Source of the DNA: Rhea pennata
Lineage: Eukaryota > Chordata > Aves > Rheiformes > Rheidae
Reading direction: 5' to 3'
Assembly (NCBI RefSeq): GCF_028389875.1
Contig: NC_084682.1
Coordinates: 4,598,001-4,662,000 of the forward strand
DNA: 64,000 bases
The notes below the pieces were generated by a model. The model was not told where the DNA came from. It worked only from the letters and a program-made list of their open reading frames with translations, and made no database searches. The position numbers and the translations under genes were made by a program. Below are positions 1 through 10,232 of the stretch, piece after piece. Position 1 is the stretch's first letter, and each line of letters starts with the position of its first letter.

Positions 1-274
1 TCAGAAATTTGCCTTGCTAGGTTACAATTTCAAGAAATCTGTATCACTTTCATGCTGTTAAAGAAACGTGCACATTGTGCAAATGATTTCATTGCCTTCC
101 TGTAAAATGGGAATTCTGATACAGTCTAAACACTGAGCACTGCAAGCACTGAGACAAAGACTGTTATGTGGCTCTTGACGACTGAAGCCTGAACATTTGT
201 CCACACATCTCACATAGTGTTTTGCACAGAAGCCATTTCCGTACCTAGCAATATTTTATGCTTTTATAGCATTC

Positions 275-280
275 TTTATT
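275..280 (-). terminator. TRPV2 polyadenylation signal
   Basis: AATAAA on the minus strand, about 390 nt past the proposed TRPV2 stop codon. It is the first canonical signal I saw downstream of that stop. Confidence 0.5.
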
Positions 281-3200
281 CTACAGCACTTTAGTGCAGC
301 CTCTTGTGACATGAGGAGAACAGTCAGCCTGTTTTTAGATGGGTCACGCAATCCTTTGCTTCTTTATGGCAAACAGCATTATTTCTATACAGCTCACATA
401 CCTTCCCTGACACAGACCACTCCCCACTGCCACTATGATTTTGCTCTCATTCTTGCACATTTAGACATTGTAATGAGTGTCAGGCAGAGAAAATGGAGTA
501 AAAATCATTTCTTCAGAGGAAATAAAGTGCATGAAAATATTTAAAGCCACAGGCTGAACCAGTCTTTGATGAAATGCATGTTAGTACTAATAATGCCTTC
601 AATTCTTCCAGCATTATAGGAAGAACTCTTTTGCAGATGAGAGCAAGGCTACAATCCAGAAATTGTGCTAAAGATTTCTGGTTTGTCCCTCTAGAGGCAT
701 CATCTCAGTTGCTGATAGCCGGGGCTGCAATAGTGACTGCTCCTCTGGAACAGCTGATCTCAGTTGTTTCTGTGGCATCCGTTTCCATGATCTTGTCTCT
801 ACAGCAGGAGACAAAAACAGCAGCCCTTTGTCAGCAGGAAGCTAACAAAGGGATCCAGTTTTTAGAATGGTGCAAATTTAGTGAAAACCCAACACACATG
901 CAACAGTATTTTAAATATAACTGCCCCATTCCTAGAAAGCTAGCATCTGGGAGAAAACTATGGTGGAAGGGCAAGAGGCTGCATTTAATTCTGGTGAAGC
1001 TTCTGCCAAAGATCTGCCAGACTGAACAAAGTATTTCTAGGAAAAGTAGCAGCTCTCCATTTACCACAAAAAGTTGTTTCTCAGGCATAAAGAGGGAAGC
1101 AAACCCAATTACCTAATGTAGAATTTGACAAGATTTGCAGTCTTAATGCCTAGATTTGTGTTGTAAATGCCCTGTGATTTTTAACACCTGCAAGTAGGCC
1201 TAAATTTTACCTTTCCTGCAAAAGCACAGTGCATTTGGGCTACAGGTCTGAATCACAGGGAAGAACAGCCCTTGCTTCTCTCAGCAGTGTTTCCTGCACA
1301 TTTCCTCTTTTGTTGCCAAATTCCAATCAGATACAAATCTATTCTGATTCTTTGTTTGGTCAGCTCACAAGTGACTGCTATTCCTGAAGGAATTGCTTCC
1401 GGTGTGGAAGCAATTTCACAAGCAAATCGGCCTACCTAAGATTTATGTTTCTATTCCCAAAAAGTACTTGCTGAGCAGGAAGTCAAAAGAATACTGAAGA
1501 CCTTTCTTCATGCTATATCTCACCTTCTGGATTTATTTCTGAATCACTGGAGTTACCAGGGTCTTCCTTGAGAACTCCCACCTCCTTTGCCCAATTTGTC
1601 CATTTAACTTCCTCTACTCTGGAGAGACAAAATACAAGAGAGACTGATGCATAGAGTACAGCATTGCAGCCCAACTTCATCCTGCCAGCACAGTGCTAAT
1701 AGTTTGGTGTAGCAACAATACTCTGAAGAGCTTTTCTTTGAGTAAAGATCTTCTGTAGTTTAAGCCCTGTGACATAAATATCTCTTTTCACAGTATGTTT
1801 TATGTAGGTCTAAACTTTTTTTTTTTTAAGTACTCCAGTTCCTACTAGGGAACACATTTAATAAAAAAAGGAGCCTCCTAGATTCTACTCTCTATACATG
1901 CTCCACAGAACTACACATAACACAACACTTTGGAGTTACCAAAGTGCTGCCTGCCTGCAGTTCCTTTTGCTGGATGAAGATTCATTTGCTCTCCCAGCCC
2001 CTATATGAGAGGAGGCGTGCTGCCCCCTCGTGTTGCACTCATGTTGCATGTTACCGAGGTAGGGAGTACCAGCCTACACCCTTCCCATCACAGCCCACTG
2101 TGGGCACAGCTATGCTAGCAGCAGCAGAGAAACCATCAGACAGCCTGCTGCTATAACCACTTGCACGCATGTGGGTTAAACAGGCCACATCTTGGTGACA
2201 ATGCTGGGGACTCAAATAGCTCTCAAGCTTCCAGCATACCAACAACCAAATGCTTTGCAGATGTCCAAGATAATGTGGTTCAGCAGCTGTGCTGAGTCAG
2301 GGCTGCAACTCCTTACGGTGGTTCCCAGTTACTGAGTTAATAAGCAAGGAACTCCATTACTAGAATGGGGTGTAAGGCATAACAGTGCAAACATCTTACC
2401 TGAAACACCATCTCTCATCTTTCTTATTGAGGCCCACTGAAAGGAAGCAGCCAGATCTCCTCTTTCCACCTTGGCGCCACAGCCAGGCCTTTTCTATTTC
2501 TAGAATAGCAATAGCTCTCTAGAAGTAGAAGTCCACATCAGGAAAAAAAAGAAAAAAAAAAAAAAGAAAAAAGACATGCAGAGTCCAGTCTCTCCTTTGG
2601 ATTAAATCTTTCCCAATCAGCAACTATCCTGACTTGGAAAATCACTGTAATGCAACCCTAAAGTACTCCTTAGCTTAACAGTAACAGACAGAAAATTCTC
2701 TCAAGTCACTTATGCACGTAGATCTACAGGCTGGCAGTCTTGGTGCACACAAGCAGTATGAGTTTTAAATACACCTAAAAATGTTAGGATTAGTCCCAAG
2801 AACTGTATATTCATACAAAAAAGTTTTACAGCTGAGGTTTATGACAAACATGCACTGTTATCACTGATATTATGAGAATCATGTAGGAGGTTGGGCCATG
2901 ACATGACTGCTGAGCAGCACAGCATCTCACCTGCAGCTTCCAGACGCTTTTGCTATAGCCAGAAATATCAGTGACAGTCTCGCTCATGAGTGCGATCAGC
3001 ATGTTGAGCAAAAGAATGTAAGTGAGGATCACAAAGAGAAGCAGCAGAAGCATCACAAAGTATTTGAATCTGGCATGTTCCTGGAACTCCAGGTCACCCA
3101 TCCCAATGGTGATCTTGAAGAGCTCCAGAGAGACACCAAATAGCCCGCCGTACATAGCATGGTTCCCAGCATCCTCCATCTGAGCAACAGATCTGTTCTG

Positions 3201-6200
3201 AGAGACTGCAGGAGCATCCCCCATCAGAGTAACCAGAGCTATGAGAAAAACAGAATGTGAATCCTCTTCAGAAAAATCTACTTCTTTCAGCCCAGCCTAT
3301 ACCACGATGCTGAGCAAGTTCTTACCGGCAGCAAAGCCAAATAGGAAGATCATATAAACCAAGAGGAAACGTAGCAGATCTCTCAGGATAGTCTGAAACA
3401 TAAAGCAGGAGGCAATGTCTTTATCTCACATGAAATCGCCAGTATGATTTCCTGTTATCACATTTGTCATAAAACAAATCCAGTAACAAAGCCAGTCCTG
3501 AAACCAAGTTGGGAAATGCTTTTATCCACTTTAAGAAACTAGTAGTATGTGCTGAACTATTTCCTCAGGTAAGCAACAATGTTTGGAGCTTAATTTTAGA
3601 GCACCACAAAAACATTTGTTGTCATGTTTGTATTAATTGGTTCTTTCAAACAAATAAATATTTTCCAGATTGCTCCAACACACACAGTTGCTTGCTTTCT
3701 CTCTACTGGATTTCACACAGATGTGGACCAATTCTTCCCTGGCATCTCATTTCACCTTCACTTTGTCCAGCTCTACAAGTCCAAGGCTCCTGCACAGACC
3801 TGGCAATATTTCTCAGCCCAAGTTTAACAGTTTCAGAAAACTCACATTGGTTTTGACTGTTAGTTTTGTTTTCTGGCAGTGTCAGCTGTTCCCATTTGCT
3901 ATATTCACAGACAACAATCCAGTGTTCTGCCTCAGTTGTACTTCTTTGAAGATACTAATCTAGTCTTCTCCAATTTCTGGAGTTAATACATCAATTTCAT
4001 TTATGGTTTTAATGGTCCCTGAGAGAAGAAAAGTAACTGCAGGACTTTTACCAGTTCTTCACGAGCTTTTTACACAAGGTTGTTTCTGGGTACTGACCTT
4101 CTGTATCATGACACTGTAAATCCCAGTGCGCTGGAAGCCCCGAGTATAATACAGCATATTCGTCCATCCCAAAAGCAGGGAGAAAACCATCACTGCTACA
4201 TAGTTTTCTGAACTTGCACCATACAGCACTGCTGACAACAGCAATGAGAATGCCTGGATGAAGCTGCAAAGAAGCAGAATTAGTTATGCAAAGAAGCAGA
4301 ATTAGTTATGCAGTGACTTATCCCCACAGAAAGGCCCATTTGCGAATATTTTGTGTTTTAGAAGGAAAAACAAACACATTTTACCAGGCTACATGGAGCA
4401 TATAAAGCAACAGTTAATCAGGCACTTAGAACAGGATTTGCTTATATAAACTAACCAAACCAACCAAGAAGCTGTTGCAGGTTTGTTACAAACTAGTTTA
4501 TCTCACAGTATAGAAACTCTTAACTGATTACATAACTGATATAAAATCAAAAAGAATCATAACCTTTATGAACACATGCACACACATGCATCTATACACA
4601 TTTCTTCCCAGAAAACAGAGAAGTTATTTTCCCTTAGACAAAATCTGAGCCACAGTGACTGTATGATTAAATACTTTAATTTTTTATTTTAAGTATAAAT
4701 TCTTAACTACAGAATAATTGAGGATCAGGCCACCACTGTGTCAGATAATGTACAAACCCAAAGACAGACCCTACCCAGGTCGATCACAACGAAGGGTTAT
4801 GACAAGATGTGACATGAAGGCAACAAGCAGGGAGGGGATGCAAAGTGGCAGACAGTGGCAGAGATTAAGTCTTTCCTGCTCACCATCTCTCTAGTAATGT
4901 TATGGTAACTTAGCTGCCCACAGCAGAAAACCAATTTCAGCCATGCTTTCATTGCCCAAAAAACTCAAGAGACATACATCAAGATCTCAATGCAGCTGTC
5001 GGAGCACATAGTCTTCAGAGATTGGCGTCTCCTTCGCAGATACAGACTCTAATAGAGAAAAATCAACAGTAGCTGTTCATTACAAGAGGGCATGCTAGAG
5101 ACTGAATCCTGCCTGGCATAACCTATTGCACAACAGAGAGGTTCACTCATTCTGTCTCCTGCTTTTGTTCCAAAGATCCCAAATTTCAGCTAATCACTCT
5201 TCAAGGATGAAAGCAAGCCCATATTTAAAAGTGGGCAAAGAATAAACAAGGGCTGAACCATAGCATTGCCCTATGTCATTATTAATAGATTGCAGAAATG
5301 CTAAAGATGCATTTTACTACCATAAATTACAAGAGTGTCTCCTAATTATTTGCTATTGTGACTCTATTTTTCACCTTTCCCACTCTAGTTTGTGCCACTC
5401 CTGTCAGTGCTAGATCCCACTGACACTGTAAATGTCTCAGAGCAGGATTCCCCTATCATCTATACTTGTGCACATCCTGATGTCAGGATAACAGAATTTG
5501 TTGCCCATACATTAGTGACAGTTTCTTTCTTTCTTACAATGTAGCTAGGCAAGACATCATCCCCATACCTGAGCAAAAATTAGATAAATGCCTCCCAGCA
5601 AGATAATGATCAGTCCAGAGACCCACAGGAAGCCTCCAGCCGTGAACTCCACTGGAAATGAAGGCTGCAAGAAAAAAAAACCCAAACAAACAAACACTGA
5701 AAACAGACAGAAGTAGTTGTGACAGCCATCCTGAGCCTTTTAAAACTTCAGCTCCATCCATTCAGGCTTTTCTCATTTAAAGAACAAGGGACCCACCTTT
5801 ACCCGCAAAGGCTGATAGTAGGCAATGGCTGTGAAGATGATCATGAATGACAAGTACGAAATAAAACTGAAGTAGAACCTCTTGGAAGCAAATGTTTCCC
5901 ATTTGTGCTGAAGCAGTTTGTTCAGTGGCTCCAAAACCACCATCTTATATCGATTCTATGTGAAAAAAAAATCCAGCAAATAAAAATGCACCCACATGTC
6001 AACAGGAACACCAAATTATTGAGGATTGTCTTTTTCATGGCTGGAGTTCAGTGGCTGCAATTAGGGCACACACAAAGGCTTATTCTGTCAGGCTTTTCAG
6101 CATGAAAAAGATCAACTATCCTATAGGAACTCACATCTGCTTGGGTCCATCAAGATATTTGGATGAACCAAGGCTTAGGAAAAACAAAAGATCCAAAATT

Positions 6201-7364
6201 TCTCTCTTATTATAGATTAACAGAGATATTCTAAGTGGTTTATAAATTGAAAAAGTGCGAATATGTCATCATGCATTTCTTTCCCATAAAGACAATCATC
6301 TGAAATAACACATTAACTTGAAATGATTTGTGTAACTATATAGTAACACTGGAAAAGCCAGAAAAAAAATGTTACTATCTTTGTCTGTTGGTAAAAGCAC
6401 TCACTGGTGTGTCACTGCTGTAGGCCAGAATCTCCAGCACAGAGTTTTCCTCAAAGCTGTCAATAGAGGACAAATCATAGAGAGACACATGGATAGGTCC
6501 ATAGGTCCATTCAGTGAACTTGCGTGACAGGTGCCTGTACTCTGGATCTTTGATCTCTCTTTGGATGATGTGTTTGAAGATCTGAAGAGAAAGTGGATGC
6601 ACACCAAAAGAACGTTTATGCAATGAAGAAGTGGAATTACCCAGATGTACTCAAATTACCTCCAAATGCAGAACACCTTGTTTTCTACATTAACATCAGA
6701 CTATGTACCCAAACACCAGACACCTAACTAAACCTTGTATCAACTCTTCCAGGAGTAAAACCTGTTTCAGACCAGACTTCTCTTGGCTGGGAGAGAAAGT
6801 AGCAGTGATCAGCTGTGGCTCTGAAAGGGACCATAACAGGAGTAGCCTAGAGAAAGCCTCCTTTATGTCTTCTAGGTACTGCCACTGTCTGCAGCATTAC
6901 TATGAGCTGGGTACAAGATGCTGCTACATCAAACCCTGCTGCTATGCTGAGGATGCATGCTGCAGTCCCACTTCAGCTTCACAGAGCTCCACAGATGCCC
7001 TTCAGTTGTCTTTACCTCCACTTTGCCTGTTTTGGCAGCAAGCTGCAGAGGATTTAATCCATCATAATTCACTATCTCCTCCAGTTTACACGTTGGGTCA
7101 ACCTTCACACCTGCCTTCAGGATCTCAACATAGGTTGTGCTCACAAACTTGGTGTTCTCCTCGGTATCATCTGCAATCATCACCAGGGCATGGAGCACTG
7201 TATTGCCCTGTGTATCCTGCTCCTGGATCCTGGCTTTCTGGTGGGGATTGTTTAGAAGATATTCCACCACCTCAGGTTGGTTGGTACAAGCAGCCAAGGA
7301 GAGGGGAAGTTCACCTGAAGAGATTAGGACAGCATTTGGAGGGGAAGTGGGGGGGAGGGGGTAA

Positions 7365-7395
<31 letters not shown>

Positions 7396-10232
7396 GGCAG
7401 GTGATTTTAGGAAAATATATTTAGCCTGGAGTTTTACCAGCAGAACACAAGACAAGTTCTTTCTCAGTGCCTCTAGATTCAGAAAGCGTTTTACAGCAAA
7501 CAGTTTCTCCCTATTTCTGGAGTCAGCTGAAACCTTTTCCCAGACTCCTTATTTGGCTGCATCAACCACATATTTCATTGCCTCCGTCTGAAGTTCCTTT
7601 GATGGGATTAAATACATAAAGCCAAGCACGATGGCAAGTGCTCACTGGATACTTTAGTCTGACCAAGGATCTTCCCATTCAAAAAAGTCAAGAAATCCTG
7701 GATTATAATAGGACAGAGGAGATGGCAGCCCACGTACAGAGGAACCCAGCTAGGATTAGTGGCTGCATACACAACAACAACAACAACAAAACAATACAGA
7801 AGAATACATTTCACACTGACTCACCAAAATAAAAGCAAATTCCCTCTTTCTTCTTCTTAAAGAATTCACCATGGGCTCTGGCATGGACATCAGCACCATT
7901 TTCTACCAGAAGTTTCACTACATCCAGGCTCCTCTTCTCTATGGCAATATGGAGTGCTGTCTGGCCTATGGAAGCAGGCAAAATTTACCAGGCAGTTCTA
8001 CTGTCAGAGAGAACAGGAAAAGGCCTCGAGCAAGGTGTGTTGCTTTAACAATTGCTGTACGTTCTGCACAGCAATTTGGCAATCTAACTGCTAGGTAGGT
8101 AGGTGGTAATTGTTGGCTTTTAATAATGTTCTTTGGAAAAGCTGATTAGAAGCACTAAGAAAGAATACAAGCCCCATAACTGTCAGGAATTCAGCCTAAG
8201 ACAAGGCAATATCCCTGGCTGGTACCATGATCCCAAATGACTATGAACATAAGAAAAAGACAACCATACATGTACATGGCTACTTTGCATGTTTGTTATT
8301 AAAAGAATAACCAGCTGGCAGAACTCATGCTTTAATGCAGTTTTTCTTCAATATTGCTACTTTTTTCCCCCACTTATAGAAGTGCTTTAAAAGTTTTCCA
8401 AGCAAATCCTCCCATATTTCTGGGTTATTACACGTGTATCACTTTTAATCTATAGACTGGGACCAATGTTGCAGAGGTAAAGTACATAATTCAAGGTTGA
8501 AGAGGACACAGTACCAGAACTGGAAACTGGAATTAAAAAGTGAGCAGGCTATTATGGTAACAGCACCAGAACCCTGGGAGTGCAGTGCAGCATGAGCTCC
8601 CATTTACCTCCTTTTCCTCGTATCTGCACATCTCATCTGTCTGATGGGGAGGCTGCGTCTGATGCAGCATTGGCACAGAACCCTTACCTCTGTAGTAACA
8701 ATCAGAGCACGCAACATTGACAAGTGGCCTGGGATTCTCTGTCTTTTGGTCTATTTCCAGTAAAACTGGGATTGTGTCATTCCTCCCATTTTTTAAATTC
8801 AGCAGGGCTTTCATTAAGCAGGTCTTCCCAGTCTTTGCATCTAGTAGAAAAAGAACATTGAACAGGATGCATGTGTGCTTCTACACATCTATATTTCCTA
8901 ATCCAATGTAGCCAGGGTACCCATTATAGGACCAAATACAGTAATTATTTTAAAAGTCTTTCTCAGTATTTTTATTAGGTATCAGAGGCAAGGCTTGAAG
9001 AAACATAATTAATGGCATCTTCCATCCTCAGATGGACATTAGGAAAATAAAAGCATAGGATGGAGAAAGTGATATTTCTCCACTACCCAGTTCTGTGCTC
9101 ACAAGTCCTGCCTCTGCTAAATCACTTAGGGATTACTAAGCAGGCTCTACCTGTGTATTCAGAGTTGGTGAGAAATTTGGAAGTCCTCCTTAAGTACTCA
9201 AGTAAGCCTTCCAGTGCCTCAGGGCTGCCCCTTGAGACTGCGCTGAAGAGCCTGTCTCTGTCAAAGCGATTGGGGTCCTTTTGGCTACAGAAAAAATACA
9301 AAGTGTTTAAAAATTCTGGAAAGAGGAAGACAAGAACATGCAGTCAGTTCCAGTGGGCTACTATGAGAAAATGGGAGGGAGGCAGAGGAGTTTGACAGAT
9401 AAACAACTAAACTATTTTATTTTTGAGTCAAAGGAAAAATAGAGACAGTTATTTCCCAGAATTCTCTCATGTGGCTGCAGTTTCCATCAGCTGGAGTTTT
9501 TCCCAGATCCAGCCCAATGTACAATCCTGGAATGCATCCAGAACACAAAGAAAGAGAAGCCCAAGATAGCTCTAGGACCAGAATCAGTCCCATCACATGG
9601 CATGAAATGCTCCCTAAGCTATTTACACCCTTTTCCTGGCAAGAACAGTTCAGTTGCATAGGGCTCCATACTAAGCTGCTCTGATGTCCAATTTGGCTTA
9701 TTTGGTGCTAGTTCAGATGCATCCTATCATATCAGAATGCACACTATACACATACCTTCCAGGTGCAGGGGGAAATGGCTAATAGTCCCCTTTCTGCTTT
9801 TAACTACTCCCACCAGATGCCTTTAATATTTCTGCCTTGCCACTTTTAGTTTAGCTTCTTGTAAAGTTTATGGCACTGAATCCACAGGGATCAGCAGGGA
9901 TCCCATCCCTGTGTAATTGTCAACAGTTACTTACTTGCTGACAAGTCCTGGCCGAAAGTTCAGATTGATTTTGATTTTAGGAGCATAGTCGCTGCTCTCC
10001 TTCTGATAAGGTGTCTCCAAGGGCTGTGGCTCTCCTTTCTTTCCATGTAGCCCTATTCTTTCTTCCTTTTTACTAGATGTAGGTTTATCTTCCTGGATAC
10101 TGTCATCCGTTTCCAGCAGTCCAATCAGCCTGTTTCTCTGTCCTGGGCCTGGCTGCCCATTTGTGAAGTTATCCATTTCTAGTATAGATGGTCTTGCAGA
10201 TTACTAAAGATGCGCCCACCAAGAGACTAACC
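275..10232 (-). CDS. TRPV2: TRPV2-like transient receptor potential cation channel, 15 coding exons
   Basis: Plasma-membrane, calcium-permeable non-selective cation channel of the vanilloid TRP family. I assembled 15 coding exons on the minus strand by reading frames and GT-AG sites: 9935-10176, 9151-9284, 8688-8840, 7825-7965, 7016-7314, 6405-6581, 5797-5955, 5569-5664, 4978-5048, 4098-4263, 3326-3392, 2931-3238, 2400-2518, 1524-1618 and 668-798. All phases match; the sum is 2358 nt, 785 aa (human TRPV2 is about 764). Layout: ankyrin-repeat region about residues 80-330, S1 about 409-430, S2 444-467, S3 484-508, S4 512-530, S5 553-577, selectivity filter TIGMGDLEF 612-620, S6 628-656, TRP-box segment VWKLQ 667-671. 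An NRS sequon at 583 sits between S5 and the pore. TRPV2 rather than TRPV1 is inferred from the linkage UBB-CENPV-PIGL and from TRPV2-like stretches such as [10 protein letters not shown]. The start is the first ATG after a strong acceptor. Introns are 87-781 bp. Confidence 0.88.
668..798 (-). CDS. TRPV2: TRPV2 probable last coding exon
   Basis: Chosen because a TTTTTGTCTCCTGCTGTAG acceptor lies in the right place and the phase-matching frame stays open for 43 codons, [20 protein letters not shown] to a TAG at 668-670. It has no clear match to the human TRPV2 tail; SWK and PEE recall the TRPV1 tail loosely. A second frame from the same acceptor also runs about 30 codons but does not fit the phase. 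Confidence 0.5.
1524..1618 (-). CDS. TRPV2: TRPV2 coding exon 14
   Basis: Encodes [20 protein letters not shown] and on to INPE. VEEV.W..W is the conserved C-terminal motif of TRPV1-4. Acceptor CTCTCCAG, donor GAAG|GTGAGA, leaving phase 1. Confidence 0.92.
2400..2518 (-). CDS. TRPV2: TRPV2 coding exon 13 (C-terminal TRP region)
   Basis: Encodes [18 protein letters not shown] through DERWCF, the family-typical segment after the TRP box. Acceptor CTTCTAG, donor TCAG|GTAAGA. Confidence 0.93.
2931..3238 (-). CDS. TRPV2: TRPV2 coding exon 12 (pore and S6)
   Basis: Encodes the outer turret, the pore helix [16 protein letters not shown]6 ([17 protein letters not shown]) and the TRP-box start. The longest exon, 308 nt. 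Splicing joins the split Ala codon cleanly to exon 11; acceptor TTCTCATAG, donor GCAG|GTGAGA. Confidence 0.97.
3326..3392 (-). CDS. TRPV2: TRPV2 coding exon 11 (S5)
   Basis: Encodes [20 protein letters not shown] then AA, the S4-S5 linker and most of S5. It is 67 nt, leaving phase 1; donor GCCG|GTAAGA. Confidence 0.95.
4098..4263 (-). CDS. TRPV2: TRPV2 coding exon 10 (S3-S4)
   Basis: Encodes [15 protein letters not shown] through [10 protein letters not shown], including the signature [13 protein letters not shown]. Donor GAAG|GTCAGT. Its acceptor region is a 22-bp tandem duplication at 4265-4308. Confidence 0.95.
4265..4308. repeat. 22-bp exact tandem duplication at a TRPV2 splice acceptor
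   Basis: Copies 4265-4286 and 4287-4308 are identical. Read on the minus strand, each holds a branch-point-like TAACTAAT followed by the pyrimidine tract TTCTGCTTCTTTGCA. Only the copy next to exon 10 is followed by G to make the AG. Confidence 0.95.
4978..5048 (-). CDS. TRPV2: TRPV2 coding exon 9 (S2-S3 linker)
   Basis: Encodes [19 protein letters not shown] then IEIL, with the basic S2-S3 loop and the start of S3. Only 71 nt. The donor TTGAT|GTATGT leaves phase 2, and the following exon restores Ile-Phe. At the vanilloid-pocket tyrosine (DSY in relatives) this gene has DSC. Confidence 0.88.
5569..5664 (-). CDS. TRPV2: TRPV2 coding exon 8 (S2)
   Basis: Encodes [20 protein letters not shown] and on to LIFAQ, the second membrane span with the LLGGIYL motif of TRPV channels. 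Thirty-two codons; acceptor CTTGCAG, donor TCAG|GTATGG. Confidence 0.93.
5797..5955 (-). CDS. TRPV2: TRPV2 coding exon 7 (pre-S1 and S1)
   Basis: Encodes [19 protein letters not shown] and the first membrane span ([20 protein letters not shown]). Fifty-three whole codons. Acceptor TTTTTTTCACATAG, donor AAAG|GTGGGT. Confidence 0.95.
6405..6581 (-). CDS. TRPV2: TRPV2 coding exon 6 (linker domain)
   Basis: Encodes [20 protein letters not shown] through YSSDTP. It carries the linker signature [11 protein letters not shown] and the VSLYDL motif that precede S1. Fifty-nine whole codons, phase 0 on both sides; donor ACCA|GTGAGT. Confidence 0.94.
7016..7314 (-). CDS. TRPV2: TRPV2 coding exon 5 (ankyrin region)
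   Basis: Encodes [20 protein letters not shown] through LAAKTGKVE, several ankyrin repeats with the conserved GNTVLHALV and LNPLQLAAK motifs. Acceptor TCTCTTCAG, donor GGAG|GTAAAG. A 233-aa open frame on the opposite strand (6703-7404) is a shadow of this exon that runs into a CAA repeat. Confidence 0.95.
7366..7395. repeat. (AAC)n microsatellite in TRPV2 intron
   Basis: About ten uninterrupted AAC units about 50 bp upstream (minus-strand sense) of the exon 5 acceptor. Confidence 0.95.
7771..7790. repeat. (AAC)n microsatellite, short
   Basis: About six CAA units in the same TRPV2 intron as the 7366-7395 array, just downstream of exon 4. Confidence 0.9.
7825..7965 (-). CDS. TRPV2: TRPV2 coding exon 4 (ankyrin region)
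   Basis: Encodes [20 protein letters not shown] through ICFYFG. It contains the ankyrin core [10 protein letters not shown] and [10 protein letters not shown], followed by a lysine-rich finger loop (FFKKKKEG). Acceptor CCATAG, donor TTTG|GTGAGT. Confidence 0.95.
8688..8840 (-). CDS. TRPV2: TRPV2 coding exon 3 (ankyrin region)
   Basis: Encodes [16 protein letters not shown] through CSDCYYRG, the first ankyrin repeat with the [13 protein letters not shown] signature of TRPV channels. Acceptor TTTCTACTAG, donor AGAG|GTAAGG. Confidence 0.95.
9151..9284 (-). CDS. TRPV2: TRPV2 coding exon 2
   Basis: Encodes [20 protein letters not shown] and on to SEYT, the strongly conserved TRPV entry into the ankyrin domain. 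Acceptor CTGTAG, donor ACAG|GTAGAG. Enters in phase 2 and leaves in phase 1. Confidence 0.93.
9935..10176 (-). CDS. TRPV2: TRPV2 first coding exon (start codon)
   Basis: Encodes residues 1-80 plus two bases, starting [10 protein letters not shown]. This is the hydrophilic cytoplasmic N-terminus, poorly conserved in the family. The exon probably begins at 10232, where a CTCCTGCTCCTTTGCAG acceptor precedes a 56-nt leader. The donor is AA|GTAAGT at 9934. Confidence 0.8.

Noticed and set aside
574-1116. 180-aa plus-strand open frame
   Set aside because: Opposite the proposed last TRPV2 exon; no recognisable domain or gene signals.
6703-7404. 233-aa plus-strand open frame with an Asn run
   Set aside because: Antisense to TRPV2 exon 5; the Asn run is the AAC microsatellite.
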